64,000 bases of DNA from Xylanibacter ruminicola (GCF_900142525.1 NZ_FRBD01000007.1:88326-152325); one strand, 5' to 3'; positions 1 to 9,298 are shown, counted from the stretch's first letter. The notes: a model not told the origin generated them from the letters alone. Numbers and translations: made by a program.

Positions 1-1460
1 TTACGATTGTGTACAATAGCCAGTGTTGATTTCGCAGCATTGTCTTCTCCTAGTGCTGCCTGAACCTCAGCGAGCATCAGGTAGATGTCGGAGATGCGCA
101 TGTAGCTTACATTGATACCAGAAGTACCATAGCTGTTTGTGTTAGGAGCTGGCAGACGGTTCCAATCCCATTTGTTGGTGGCAGGTCCGGCGCCGCAGCC
201 CCAGTTCGAGCGCTCAAACGACTGGATATCCTCATGACCCTGACCGTCGCTACCCGTTACAGTGATGGAAGCATCGCGACGCAGATCCTTCGGGTTGAAA
301 GCTCCGTAGTAGAACCAGGCCTGTACACGATCCTGACCACAGCCTACGCAAGGTGCATCGCCATTACCACCGCGCGATGGACGACCGATATATGCGGGAC
401 GATCGGAACCGTTGTTGTATTCCATAGGAATCTCGTAAACAGATTCATCTGCCAGTCCGTCTGTGATACCGCAATGCATCTGTTGGAAACAATACTGGAA
501 CGGATTGCCGTATTCACGACCATTTGCATCGTTAGTACGTGGGTCGGTAAGATGGAGTTCTATAGAACCATGATTATTTACAGCTGCCTGCAGATATTCC
601 TTTGCAATCTGATAGATGTTGCGCCAGTCGCTACGACGGCCGTAGATGGCTTTGTTTTTCTCTACACTCCAGTCTTCGAATGTGATTTGCTTGCCGTCAC
701 CGTCTACATAGAAATCGGCACCAAGATCTGTTCTACGGGTTGTATAACCTGCATTATAGAGACACAAACGGCCAATCAATCCCTGAACATATGTACGGTT
801 CATTACGTCTGCACGATGGCTGCTCTCACCCACACGGAACATGTGAGGCTCCACCTCGCGCAGCTTCTGGATATGATAGTCGGCAATGGCAAAGCGTGAG
901 GTCAGTCCCTCGGCCTTTTCACCTGTCTTCAGAGCGTGAGGCACGTCGCCATACCATTTGAAGAGTTCCCAATAGCATGTGGCACGAAGTGCAACAGCCT
1001 GTCCGTATATATCCGACATATCATTAGGCTCTCCACTCATAATCTGCTCGAAGTCGCTTTTCTCCTCAAAGGCGTTGATGAGTGAGTTGCAGACTGCAAT
1101 AGTTTGATAGAGCATACCAAACACTTCAGTGCCCTCACCAGAATTAATATTGTAGTTTTCTGTTCCACCTGGGTAGAAAGTCTTCTCCTGACATCCAGCA
1201 CTACCTTCACTATATGTGTCCTGGGCATCCTCAATATCCGATCCCCATATAGGACACCAGAAATAGCCCACTGAGTGTACACTGCGGTTGTTCTGTAGTG
1301 TCTGGTAACCATAGTAAAGGGCAGCGCGTGCCGACTCTACATCGGAGAATACGAAATCCTTATCAACCACGCTAGGTGAAGTGGTCTCCAGATAATCGCT
1401 GCATCCTGTTGCAAGTAGCAGCATTCCCGCTGCAATTGCCTTGATTATATTATTTTTCAT
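1..1460 (-). CDS. SusD/RagB-family outer-membrane lipoprotein, C-terminus beyond the window
   Basis: This is a surface glycan-binding lipoprotein that works with the SusC-type transporter encoded just upstream at 1500-4796. The frame opens with ATG at 1460 and runs without a stop to base 1, so about 486 residues are visible and the 3' end is missing only because the window ends. The N-terminus is MKNNIIKAIAAGMLLLATGC followed by SDYLET, a lipoprotein signal with the lipidated Cys at residue 20. Close to the window edge it reads RISDIYLMLAEVQAALGED, the typical SusD segment near the C-terminal tetratricopeptide helices. The 39-bp gap from susC supports one transcript. The specific glycan cannot be told. 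Confidence 0.9.
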   Translation of the reverse strand, partial: MKNNIIKAIAAGMLLLATGCSDYLETTSPSVVDKDFVFSDVESARAALYYGYQTLQNNRSVHSVGYFWCPIWGSDIEDAQDTYSEGSAGCQEKTFYPGGTENYNINSGEGTEVFGMLYQTIAVCNSLINAFEEKSDFEQIMSGEPNDMSDIYGQAVALRATCYWELFKWYGDVPHALKTGEKAEGLTSRFAIADYHIQKLREVEPHMFRVGESSHRADVMNRTYVQGLIGRLCLYNAGYTTRRTDLGADFYVDGDGKQITFEDWSVEKNKAIYGRRSDWRNIYQIAKEYLQAAVNNHGSIELHLTDPRTNDANGREYGNPFQYCFQQMHCGITDGLADESVYEIPMEYNNGSDRPAYIGRPSRGGNGDAPCVGCGQDRVQAWFYYGAFNPKDLRRDASITVTGSDGQGHEDIQSFERSNWGCGAGPATNKWDWNRLPAPNTNSYGTSGINVSYMRISDIYLMLAEVQAALGEDNAAKSTLAIVHNR

Positions 1461-1499
1461 ATCTATATTTTTCTAGATTCTTAATTGTTAAACTTGTAG

Positions 1500-4400
1500 T
1501 TAGAAATTGATGTTTGCACCGAAGGTGAATGTTCGTGCACGTGGGTAGGCGCCCCAGTCCATATTCAGTGTTGGCAGCACCTTCACGCTCTCAAGGAATC
1601 CTGTTCTACCTGTTGTGCTAGCATTAACCTCAGGATCAACGCCAGAGTAGCCTGTGATAGTGAAGAGATTACTTGCTGTAAGGTAGAGTCGCAAGTTGCT
1701 GATGCTTATCTTTTTCAGAATTGTCTTTGGTAAAGTGTAGCCAATGGTCAGTGTCTGCAGTCGCAGATATGCGCCACTCTCCAGGAATTCGTCGGTCACG
1801 ATACCGTTCTGATGATAAGGAACCGCATATTTTGCACCTGCATTCAGACTTGTAAGCTCTGTGGGGTCGGTTACTGCATAGAGCTCGCCTGATGAGTTTA
1901 CATTATAGATCTTGTAAGCTTCTGATATGAAAGCCAGTTTCTGTGCTGTCAGATCGTTGTATTCACCACCAGAGAGGTTCATCATGGCGTTGGCATTATA
2001 TATCTTACCATCCAGTACATAGTTGAAGTTGGCACTGGCATCCCAGTTCTTATATTGCAGGTTCATCGAGAATCCTCCTGTGTGATGCGGCATTACCTCG
2101 CCCAGTTCTGTAGCGTCATCGAGTGTAACACGACCGTTTCCGTCAACATCTTCGAACTTGGCTGCACCGGGGAATGCTGACTGGCCTTGTGGAAGATTAA
2201 AGGGATTCATATAATTGGCAGAGATAGAGCGGTCGAAGTCGGCAACACCCTCTTTCAATATATATTGTCCGTTGACATAGTTGAAGTCATCAACTGTATA
2301 GAATCCCTTAGATTTGAATCCGCGTACAATACCAACCGACTTGCCTTCTACGAGCATATAATCGTTTACTGGCATCAGGGCCGATGATGCCCAGTAAGAA
2401 GAGTAGAGGTAGTTATCAGCATTTGTCAGTTCGTCAACCTTGTTCTTATTGTAGTTGTAGATGACACCTACGTTGAAGCGCAGATCCTTGGTGCGGATAA
2501 TGTCAACATTAGCTGAGAGTTCGAAACCACGGTTTGATGTCTTTCCGAAGTTCTGATACTGATAGGTGTATCCGGTAGTGTTGTCGATAGGAACCAGCAT
2601 CAACAGATCCTTGGTAGTATTCCAATAGAGTTCGATGCTACCGTTAATGCGCCCGTCCAGGAATCCGTAGTCGATACCGAGGTTGCGTGAGATGGTGGTT
2701 TCCCACTTCAGATCATTGTTGGCCAGCAGACCATCAGGCTGATAGAAGGGTGTCTTCTCACCGTTAATTGTTACCTTGTTATTGGCAGCACTGGTGGTTT
2801 TCCATGTTTCGCGCCAGAGGTTAGGGCTGATGTTGTCAGCACCTGATGTTCCATAAGATAGGCGTAGCTTCAGGTTAGAGAGCCAATCCTTTGTGCCAGC
2901 CATGAAAGGCTCCTCGCTGATGCGCCATCCGAATGCTGCTGCAGGGAAGTAACCCCAGCGGTTGTTGGGCGCGAATTTTGAACTGCCGTCAGCACGCATG
3001 GTTACGGTGAAGAGGTAACGGTCAAGCAAAGAGTAGTTGGCGCGACCGAAGTAAGAAACCGTACGTGTGGGAACAGCAATCGAGTTGATGGCCGAGAATG
3101 AGCGTGTGGCCGTATTGATCATACCGATGGCTGTGTCGTAGTCAAAGTTGTTGGGATATCCGTAGCCGCTCAGTTGAGTCGATTCCGAGTTGTTTGTAAT
3201 CAACTCATGGCCCAACAGGAAATTCAGTGAGTGGTTCTTACCTAGAGCCAGATTGTAGTTCAGGGTGTTTAACCAGCGTAAGCCTGTACCTGTGCTGCGA
3301 CTAAGTGTGGCACGTTTTTCAGCAGCATCGTTATAGCCGTTGTCATAATACTTACTGGTGCCGCTTGAGCGTGAGATAGAAATCTCTGTGCGTGCTGTTA
3401 GTCCGTTTACTATCTCCCACGATAGTGCACTGCTTCCGCGCAAGTTGCGCGAAACACTCTCGTTGGTAACACTTTCTACCAAGAGCAATGGGTTAGCATG
3501 ATAGCTGTCGTCGATGTTCTTTACACCAAAGCTCAAACCTGATATTTCAGATACACTTACACCACCAAGTGGATTGTCGATAGGGCGGTATTTGTAAGCA
3601 CCTGAAATCTCAGTGCCGCGTCCGTTTTGCAGTCCCTCCTGACCTTGTTTCGATGCTTCTGTGTAACGCAGGTCAAAGTCGAGGGTCAGATTGCTGAGCA
3701 ACTGCTGCTGGAGTTTCAGCGATGCAGAGAATTTCTCTAAACCTGAACGTATTTTGATACCTTTATCATTAATATAGTTTACGTTAGCTACAAAATGTGT
3801 CTTATCTGTACCACCGCTTACGGCTACGTTATGGCTGTGTGTCCATGCCGTACGAAGCAGATCGTCGGTATAGTCGTGGGTACTCATATTTGCGTATTGT
3901 GCATAGTGATTGCCGTAGGCGCTGCCAAGACCGAAATATTTGGCAACAGCATCACCAACACCCTTTCCGCGTGAGGTACCGTAGCCCCAGTGGAATAACA
4001 CGTAGTCCTGGGCACTCAGTGTTTCCAATGTCTTGGCAACTGATTTTGCCTGCACATATCCGTCGTAACTTACCTTTACCTTGCCGCCTTCTGCTTTCTT
4101 TGTTGTTACCAGTATGACACCGTTGGCACCGCGTGCACCATAGATAGCTGTAGACGATGCGTCTTTCAGTACATCAATGCTCTCGATTTCTGATGCAGGA
4201 ATGTTACTGATGGTTGATACGGGGAAACCATCTACGATGAAGAGTGGGTCGTTGCTCTGGGTGATAGAACCGCCACCACGCACACGAATGGTAACATCTG
4301 CATCTGGGCGTCCGTCGCCCGATATGACGTTCACACCGGCCAGCTTTCCCTGTAAGGCTTGTGCTACGTTGTTGACAGGAACTGCTGCCAGGTCATCGCC

Positions 4401-4796
4401 TTTTACAGATGCTACGGCTCCTGTCAGGTCTTTACGTTTCACGCTACCATAACCAATAACAACTACCTCGTCCAGACCGATGTTGTCTTCCTTCATCTCT
4501 ACGTTTACGGTCGATTTGTTTCCTACGTTCTGTTCCGCCTCGCTGAAACCGATATAGTTGAACAGAAGAACGGATTTTTCGTTAGGTACGGTGATTGAGT
4601 AATTACCGTTTACGTCGGTTATTACTCCTGTGTTGTTAGTACCTTTAATAGTTACACTTACACCGATGAGTGGTTCATGACTACCATCGGTTACTTTGCC
4701 CTTGACGGTCTTTGACTGGGCTGTAGCTCCCTGAGCTGCCAGCAATGTGACTGCCATTAACAAAGTCCTAGCTGCAAACTGCTTAAACTTTTTCAT
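1500..4796 (-). CDS. SusC/RagA-family TonB-linked outer-membrane transporter (first pair)
   Basis: This 1098-residue TonB-dependent transporter imports oligosaccharides across the outer membrane, with the SusD lipoprotein at 1-1460 as its lid. A signal peptide ends at about residue 27 (GATAQ). It is followed by a carboxypeptidase-regulatory-like domain (about 30-110), the plug with the SusC signature VVIGYGSVKRKDLTGAV, and a long beta-barrel ending in an aromatic residue (FTFGANINF). Length is normal for SusC. A -7-like box lies 60 bp upstream at 4856-4863. The sensor-regulator gene at 4985-7513 is immediately upstream in the same orientation, but a strong hairpin separates the two, so they are probably transcribed separately. 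Confidence 0.95.
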   Translation of the reverse strand: MKKFKQFAARTLLMAVTLLAAQGATAQSKTVKGKVTDGSHEPLIGVSVTIKGTNNTGVITDVNGNYSITVPNEKSVLLFNYIGFSEAEQNVGNKSTVNVEMKEDNIGLDEVVVIGYGSVKRKDLTGAVASVKGDDLAAVPVNNVAQALQGKLAGVNVISGDGRPDADVTIRVRGGGSITQSNDPLFIVDGFPVSTISNIPASEIESIDVLKDASSTAIYGARGANGVILVTTKKAEGGKVKVSYDGYVQAKSVAKTLETLSAQDYVLFHWGYGTSRGKGVGDAVAKYFGLGSAYGNHYAQYANMSTHDYTDDLLRTAWTHSHNVAVSGGTDKTHFVANVNYINDKGIKIRSGLEKFSASLKLQQQLLSNLTLDFDLRYTEASKQGQEGLQNGRGTEISGAYKYRPIDNPLGGVSVSEISGLSFGVKNIDDSYHANPLLLVESVTNESVSRNLRGSSALSWEIVNGLTARTEISISRSSGTSKYYDNGYNDAAEKRATLSRSTGTGLRWLNTLNYNLALGKNHSLNFLLGHELITNNSESTQLSGYGYPNNFDYDTAIGMINTATRSFSAINSIAVPTRTVSYFGRANYSLLDRYLFTVTMRADGSSKFAPNNRWGYFPAAAFGWRISEEPFMAGTKDWLSNLKLRLSYGTSGADNISPNLWRETWKTTSAANNKVTINGEKTPFYQPDGLLANNDLKWETTISRNLGIDYGFLDGRINGSIELYWNTTKDLLMLVPIDNTTGYTYQYQNFGKTSNRGFELSANVDIIRTKDLRFNVGVIYNYNKNKVDELTNADNYLYSSYWASSALMPVNDYMLVEGKSVGIVRGFKSKGFYTVDDFNYVNGQYILKEGVADFDRSISANYMNPFNLPQGQSAFPGAAKFEDVDGNGRVTLDDATELGEVMPHHTGGFSMNLQYKNWDASANFNYVLDGKIYNANAMMNLSGGEYNDLTAQKLAFISEAYKIYNVNSSGELYAVTDPTELTSLNAGAKYAVPYHQNGIVTDEFLESGAYLRLQTLTIGYTLPKTILKKISISNLRLYLTASNLFTITGYSGVDPEVNASTTGRTGFLESVKVLPTLNMDWGAYPRARTFTFGANINF

Positions 4797-4855
4797 TTTG
4801 TTTTTGTTAATTTTAAGAATTTGGTTATTATTATGTCGTTTAAAATTTGACGCAG

Positions 4856-4863
4856 CAAAAGTA
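4856..4863 (-). promoter_or_regulatory. Candidate Bacteroidetes -7 box for the first susC
   Basis: Read on the minus strand the bases are TACTTTTG, a match to the Bacteroidetes -7 consensus TAnnTTTG, placed 60 bp before the susC start. No good TTTG is present 19-20 bp further upstream, so the -33 half is weak, as is common for regulator-activated promoters. Confidence 0.4.
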
Positions 4864-4920
4864 TAATCCTATTTATGAATTGTAGCGCAATATCAATTCA
4901 AAACGGGTGTAAAATTGCGT

Positions 4921-4954
4921 CAAGGGTGGAATTTGATATAAAATTCCACCCTTG
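4921..4954 (-). terminator. Perfect 14-bp hairpin after the sensor-regulator gene
   Basis: CAAGGGTGGAATTT at 4921-4934 pairs perfectly with 4941-4954 across a 6-base loop. It lies 30 bp downstream of the regulator stop codon. On the minus strand it is followed by a short T-rich stretch, so intrinsic termination is likely. It could also be a protein-binding palindrome for the susC promoter about 60 bp away. Confidence 0.6.
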
Positions 4955-4984
4955 TTGACACAAATTTACTCTTTTCGGTATGTT

Positions 4985-7513
4985 TTAATGTTGATTCCTG
5001 TATTCAGTAGGCGTCATGCCCATCTCGGTCTTGAAGCATTTGCCAAAGTATTTGGGATCGGTAAAGCCGCAGTTATAGGCTACATCGTAAACCGAGCAGC
5101 CTGCTTCCAGCATCTGGCAAGCCTTGCGTATGCGGGCTTCATGGATGAAGTCGAGTGGAGTAACGCCAAGCAGCGACTTCATCTTGCGATTCAGTCCTGA
5201 TCGGCTGGTGGCTGTGGCATCGGCCATATCGCCAATGTTGATATCAGAGTCGCCAATATGCTCTTCGATAAACTTCATGGCACGCTGCATGAAGGCCTCG
5301 TCTTCCGGTTTCATTTCAGGCTTGGTGGCAGCAGTACCCTGTTGTCTCTTGTTGCTTTGTGGTGCATTATTGGCATTAAGCAGTGCCAGATATGCCTCGT
5401 GCAGTTCGCGCTGACGGCGGTTCAAGGTCTTGATGTATCGGCGAGTGCGCAGAATTGCCCATATAAATGCTGCGAACAGCAGGGTGTAAAGCAATTGTGC
5501 CCATCTTGTTTCCCAGAAGGTTGGCTTTACTATGATGGTCATGGTGCGAATATTGTCTACCCATACGCCATCGCTGTTGGTAGAACGTATCTGTAGCTGA
5601 TAGGTTCCTGGTTTCAGATCCAGGAATGTTGCCGAATGGTCTTTGCCGATGTGATTCCATGGTTCATCACCATCGCCGAATCTGAAGGCGTAGAGAATCT
5701 GATTGTCTGCCGAATAGTCGAGTGCGGCAAAACGTAGGGTGATATCTCTTTCTTTTGGCGACAAAATTAAGGTGTCGAGCGCATTCGCGGCACAATTTGG
5801 TTGCCCATTCTCTATCGACAGACTGGTGAGTGCTATCGGTGGTACGAAAGTGCTCTTCTGTATTTCCGAAAGCCTGATGGTGAATGCACCATCCTGCAAA
5901 CCGAAGATAGTTCTGCCGTCGGGCAATATTGTCGGGGTGGCATCCGAGAAACGCAGTCTGTCTTTCCAGAAGAAAGCTTCGTAGTTCTGAGCATCATCAG
6001 AATCGGGCTTAAGCATGATGAGTTGGTTGTTGCTAACCACTAACAGCTGGTTGCCATAGGGGATGGCCGATAGCGCTACGTCGGATGGCAGACCTGTAGA
6101 CGTGTTGAAATGTCGGAACTCTAACTGGTCGGCAGTAAGATCTTGGGTGATGATTTGGTTTACACCGCCACTCTCCGTGCATACGTACAACCTGTGCTTA
6201 TTGTCTTCGGCCACATACATGGTAGCCTCGTTACTGAGGCTGTTTTTGCGGTGCGCATCCTTTGTATGGCGTTTAAAGGTAATGTTTCTGGTTTTGGTAG
6301 ATGTAATGTCGGCAATCATTAAGCCTGTGGTGGTGGCAAGCAGCATCTTGCCTTCTTTGGTTATGAATATCTGACGTGCCCTCTGCGCAATATCTTTGGG
6401 GTATTTCAGAACATTATTCTTATTCAGAAAACTTATTTCTTTCTGGTGAGGCTTTTCTATACAGTTCAGTCCGCCGTTAAAAGATGCTATCCATAGACGT
6501 CCCTGGCGGTCTTCCTTTATATCGAAAACAGAATTGTCGCTCAGCGAGTAGCTGTTATCTGCTTTGTGCTGAAAACTCTCAATGTGGAAAGTGCCGTTAG
6601 GTTGTTCCTCTAACTTATAGAGTCCGTTAAATCTGCTTCCTAACCAGAATACACCCTTGGTGTCTTGTGTCATGGTGTATACGGCCTCCTTAAATGAGGT
6701 GTATTGTGAGTGCAGATTTCCGTCTTGTCCCAGATAGCCTAACATGCGGTTGTCGGCACTAAATAATCTGATGGTGGCGTCGTCTTTGCTCGTTATCCAA
6801 TAGCGTTTCTTATTGTCTATATAGAATGATCTTATTTGTGATGTTTTTTCTTGCGGAAAATAGTTATAGGCTTTTTTGTGGAATGCCAGTTTGTAGGCTC
6901 CATAATGGCTGCATAGCCATACATTGCCGTTCCTGTCGGTAGTGTTATACTGAACCTCCGGCATCTGTTCGCCTGCTGCCCAGTATGGTATCTCCTGTCC
7001 GCTTTTTGCGTCAAGATATGTCAATGAGCCGTTAGTGCCTATTTTCCATTTTGTGTGATAATGGTCTTCATATATATAATAAGGTGCACCTTCGCCTTCT
7101 CTACCTTTCTTCTGCCTATCGTCAAATATGCTTTTATATTCCGCTTTCTGCTTATCGGCTATGGTGCGGAACTGGCAGGTCTTGACATCGAATATAAAAG
7201 GTACACCTTCTACCTGGCATAGCAGATTTCCGTCGTCCATCAGCACCATGTCCTGAATACGATCTGATGCCATGTCGATGCCGTCGCCTACTCTCGATTT
7301 GAAACATACAAACTCGTAGCCGTCGTAGCGGTTCAGTCCATTCCATGTGGCAAACCACATCATTCCCTGATTGTCCTGAACAATCTGGGTGACATACCAT
7401 TGCGCCATACCGCTGAACTCATCGTAGTGAGTAACGGTACATTGCGATTGGGCGCAGAGCGTTTTTACCCATCCCGTTAGCAAGCAGATTGCTATAAAAA
7501 CATTTTTTCGCAT
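4985..7513 (-). CDS. Membrane sensor-regulator: two-component-type propeller, Y_Y_Y domain, one membrane helix, AraC-type DNA-binding domain, no kinase
   Basis: This is probably a glycan-sensing activator of the adjacent first susCD pair. In order it has a signal peptide, WFATWNGLNRYDG-type propeller repeats (also WLCSHYGAYKL, WLGSRFNGLYKL, WIASFNGGLN), a Y_Y_Y domain, a single membrane helix (LLYTLLFAAFIWAIL) and a C-terminal AraC helix-turn-helix pair ending in GMTPTEYRNQH. Hybrid two-component systems of Bacteroidetes use the same sensor and output but place a histidine kinase and receiver between them. Here only about 60 residues of linker separate helix and DNA-binding domain. An upstream ATG at 7540 lies inside the -7 box at 7538-7545, so I use the ATG at 7513 (842 residues, MRKNVFIAICLLTGW). 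Confidence 0.85.
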   Translation of the reverse strand: MRKNVFIAICLLTGWVKTLCAQSQCTVTHYDEFSGMAQWYVTQIVQDNQGMMWFATWNGLNRYDGYEFVCFKSRVGDGIDMASDRIQDMVLMDDGNLLCQVEGVPFIFDVKTCQFRTIADKQKAEYKSIFDDRQKKGREGEGAPYYIYEDHYHTKWKIGTNGSLTYLDAKSGQEIPYWAAGEQMPEVQYNTTDRNGNVWLCSHYGAYKLAFHKKAYNYFPQEKTSQIRSFYIDNKKRYWITSKDDATIRLFSADNRMLGYLGQDGNLHSQYTSFKEAVYTMTQDTKGVFWLGSRFNGLYKLEEQPNGTFHIESFQHKADNSYSLSDNSVFDIKEDRQGRLWIASFNGGLNCIEKPHQKEISFLNKNNVLKYPKDIAQRARQIFITKEGKMLLATTTGLMIADITSTKTRNITFKRHTKDAHRKNSLSNEATMYVAEDNKHRLYVCTESGGVNQIITQDLTADQLEFRHFNTSTGLPSDVALSAIPYGNQLLVVSNNQLIMLKPDSDDAQNYEAFFWKDRLRFSDATPTILPDGRTIFGLQDGAFTIRLSEIQKSTFVPPIALTSLSIENGQPNCAANALDTLILSPKERDITLRFAALDYSADNQILYAFRFGDGDEPWNHIGKDHSATFLDLKPGTYQLQIRSTNSDGVWVDNIRTMTIIVKPTFWETRWAQLLYTLLFAAFIWAILRTRRYIKTLNRRQRELHEAYLALLNANNAPQSNKRQQGTAATKPEMKPEDEAFMQRAMKFIEEHIGDSDINIGDMADATATSRSGLNRKMKSLLGVTPLDFIHEARIRKACQMLEAGCSVYDVAYNCGFTDPKYFGKCFKTEMGMTPTEYRNQH

Positions 7514-7537
7514 ATTAATAGTTGGCGGTTCTGGTTG

Positions 7538-7545
7538 CAAAGGTA
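7538..7545 (-). promoter_or_regulatory. -7 box of the sensor-regulator gene
   Basis: The minus strand reads TACCTTTG, the strongest form of the Bacteroidetes -7 element, 25 bp before the chosen ATG at 7513. It decides the start, because the longer frame would begin inside this box. The -33 half is not clear. Confidence 0.6.
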
Positions 7546-7691
7546 CTACTTTTTTTCAGATTAAGAAATAAAACCTCTAAAAATATAGTGATATTTTTGT
7601 CCTTTTGATTTGAGATGAAAGAAAATCCTTCTTTGTCATATGCATTTTGTTTTTCCTACGGATTTTACGAATTTTACTGATTTTGTTCCCC

Positions 7692-7832
7692 CTTCGGCTG
7701 TCATCTCGAGCCCCATACCTTGTCATCTCGAGCGTAGTCGAGCGCTCGGCTTTGCCGCTTGGCTTGTCCAAGAAATCTCCTCGAATGCCGTAAAGATCTC
7801 TCCATGCGCTACGCTTAGTCGAGATGACAGAG
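7692..7832. repeat. REP-like intergenic inverted repeat
   Basis: This stretch fills most of the 330 bp between the regulator gene and the HU fragment. TGTCATCTCGAG occurs twice on the left (about 7700 and 7721) and its complement TCGAGATGACA closes the element at 7819-7829. The middle contains CGCTCGGCTTTGCCGCTTGG and then CTTGTCCAAGAA, which recur nearly unchanged at 63554-63585 and partly at 58080-58118. It has the look of a dispersed palindromic repeat and contains no credible gene. Confidence 0.7.
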
Positions 7833-7843
7833 GGGGCTGTGGT

Positions 7844-8248
7844 TTAATCGTAGGTTACGTCGTCATCATCGCCGCCACCGCCGCCGGTGTTACCACCTCC
7901 TGAGGTGTTTCCACCACCGCTGGTGTTGCCGCACTGGTTCTGATTCTGACTACCACCCTGCTCACCGTTCTGGTTGCCGCTCTCGGGGTCTTCGATGTCG
8001 CCGCTGTCGCCAGAGGTTACGCGCTTCAGCACGTTGCCATCCTCGTCAAGACAGGTAATCTGGATTGAGGTATTCTTCAGCTCTTCCTTCACCTCAGTGT
8101 TAGGAGTGAAGATGATACGACGCACACTGATCAGACCGGTCTTTACATCCTCCAGGTTCTCTACCGCCTTAGAGCGAACACCGAAACGCATGGTTCCCAG
8201 TCTGGGCAGCGGAACCGAGTGACCCTCGGTGGCCCAGGTACGGGACAC
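7844..8248 (-). pseudogene. N-terminally truncated HU-family DNA-binding protein with Gly/Asp-rich tail
   Basis: The reading frame gives 134 residues. The middle, GTMRFGVRSKAVENLEDV and then RRIIFTPNTEVKEELKNTSI, is the C-terminal half of the large HU-related proteins of Bacteroidales. It ends in a low-complexity tail rich in Gly, Asn and Asp (GGGNTGGGGGDDDDVTYD). A stop codon (TGA) sits directly before the first possible start, a GTG at 8248, so roughly the first 60 residues of the HU fold, which carry the dimer helices, are absent. The upstream DNA is already the 3' end of the lipoprotein gene at 8269. I therefore call a relic, although a short product cannot be excluded. Confidence 0.7.
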
Positions 8249-8268
8249 TCATGCCCAGCGTATTTAGT

Positions 8269-9057
8269 TTACTTGATTTCCTCGTATTCTAATTTCCAAT
8301 TACATAAATATACTTCTTCCGGAATGGTTGTTCCACTATAATCTCTTATTGTATGTGTGGAGCGTTTCACTTCTGTCACAATTCCATCTTTTATTGCGTA
8401 TTCATAGTCATCATACTGATAACACTCTAGCGACCCATTTGTTTCATCATGTACACTTGCATCTTTTGGATAGAAATAAGTGATGCGGCTCACTTTCTTG
8501 GGCAGATACATTGTTCTTTTTCCGAAATATCCCTGCCATTCCAGTATATCATCACAATGAGATGTGATGAATGGAATACTGTTTGGTATAGTGGTATAAG
8601 TATACTCAAATATTGCCCCCCAAGTCACTTTCGTCATATTCTCGCCGTTCCATTCGAACTTTATATCCTCACTTCCGCCTGTCATTCTGCCTTCGTTGTC
8701 GTAATAGTAATCTATTATTTCAGGCATTCTGTTTACCCTTTCCTGTCTTACGATGCGTCCACCGCTAAGAGTGCATTCGTATAAATACAAGCCGTTGTCG
8801 ACTGTTATCTTGTCGTTAGCATATGTATAGGTATTGGTATAGCACTTATCGTCTTGGTATCGGTCCCACTTTACTACTCTGCCAGCGTTGTCATAGCTAA
8901 ATCTGTCTTGATAGCTATAATCCGATGCGTTGTATTGTATTGAAACCAGACGCCAGTTATGTCGTTCCTCGATACTGTCGTCACTGCTACTACAAGATGA
9001 AAGTGTGATTGCTGTAATCAGCAAAGCAAAACTGCGAAAAAGATTATTCTGTATCAT
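8269..9057 (-). CDS. Lipoprotein with YD-repeat-like motifs (DUF4595-like)
   Basis: The 262-residue product starts with a lipoprotein signal (LLITAITLSSCSSSDDS, Cys at about 22) and so is predicted to be anchored in the outer or cytoplasmic membrane. It contains repeated beta-strand motifs FSYDNAGRVVKW and YYYDNEGRMTGG, which resemble the YD motifs of RHS-like and DUF4595 proteins. Its function is unknown. It has its own near-perfect promoter at 9101-9132 and its stop is only 20 bp from the truncated HU frame. Its placement between the HU fragment and the smalltalk gene suggests it arrived together with the rearrangement that removed the start of HU. Confidence 0.75.
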   Translation of the reverse strand: MIQNNLFRSFALLITAITLSSCSSSDDSIEERHNWRLVSIQYNASDYSYQDRFSYDNAGRVVKWDRYQDDKCYTNTYTYANDKITVDNGLYLYECTLSGGRIVRQERVNRMPEIIDYYYDNEGRMTGGSEDIKFEWNGENMTKVTWGAIFEYTYTTIPNSIPFITSHCDDILEWQGYFGKRTMYLPKKVSRITYFYPKDASVHDETNGSLECYQYDDYEYAIKDGIVTEVKRSTHTIRDYSGTTIPEEVYLCNWKLEYEEIK

Positions 9058-9100
9058 TTCGATAGGTTTTCTTTTATATGTAAGAATTAATTAGTTACTG

Positions 9101-9132
9101 CAAAGGTACGGCAAAAAAAACATTTCGCCAAA
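9101..9132 (-). promoter_or_regulatory. Promoter of the DUF4595-like lipoprotein gene
   Basis: On the minus strand TTTG (9132-9129) is followed after 20 bp by TACCTTTG (9108-9101), a full match to the Bacteroidetes housekeeping promoter. The gene starts 44 bp downstream. Confidence 0.75.
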
Positions 9133-9189
9133 TAAATCACTAAAAAAATATCACAAGCGTTGATTGCTTGCGATACTTTAGGTTTAGGT

Positions 9190-9288
9190 TCAGACGCCTA
9201 CACACGATGTGGCGCCAAGTGCTGTCAATACTGCCGATGCTATCGATGCGATAAGCTGGACGATGAATTTGATGGTTTTTCTTTTCAT
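9190..9288 (-). CDS. Smalltalk micro-protein (32 residues)
   Basis: The frame from ATG at 9288 to TGA at 9190 encodes a 32-residue peptide with a basic start (MKRKTIKF), a hydrophobic helix (IVQLIASIASAVLTALGA) and a TSC motif near the end. This is the pattern of the 'smalltalk' micro-proteins of Bacteroidales, which normally lie between an HU-family gene and an N-acetylmuramoyl-L-alanine amidase, close to a VirE/VapE gene. Here the HU gene is truncated and no amidase is visible, but VapE is present on the other strand. Function is unknown. A single membrane segment, possibly with a modified Cys, is the only prediction the sequence allows. Confidence 0.8.
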   Translation of the reverse strand: MKRKTIKFIVQLIASIASAVLTALGATSCVGV

Positions 9289-9298
9289 ATTTTTTTTT

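Noticed and set aside
234..899. A 221-residue open frame on the plus strand
   Set aside because: It lies antisense to the SusD coding sequence, whose lipoprotein start and conserved segments are clear. The composition is low-quality and there is no promoter.
1..1460. SusD as a pseudogene lacking a stop
   Set aside because: The frame is open and conserved up to base 1. The missing end is only the window boundary.
4921..4954. Binding palindrome of the kinase-less regulator as primary call
   Set aside because: Possible, but the perfect stem, its position right after a stop codon and the following T-rich bases favour a terminator. There is no second copy near any susC.
7844..8252. A frameshift joining the HU fragment to an upstream N-terminal half
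   Set aside because: The alternative frame from the ATG at 8252 soon ends, and no HU-like N-terminus exists upstream, where the lipoprotein gene lies.
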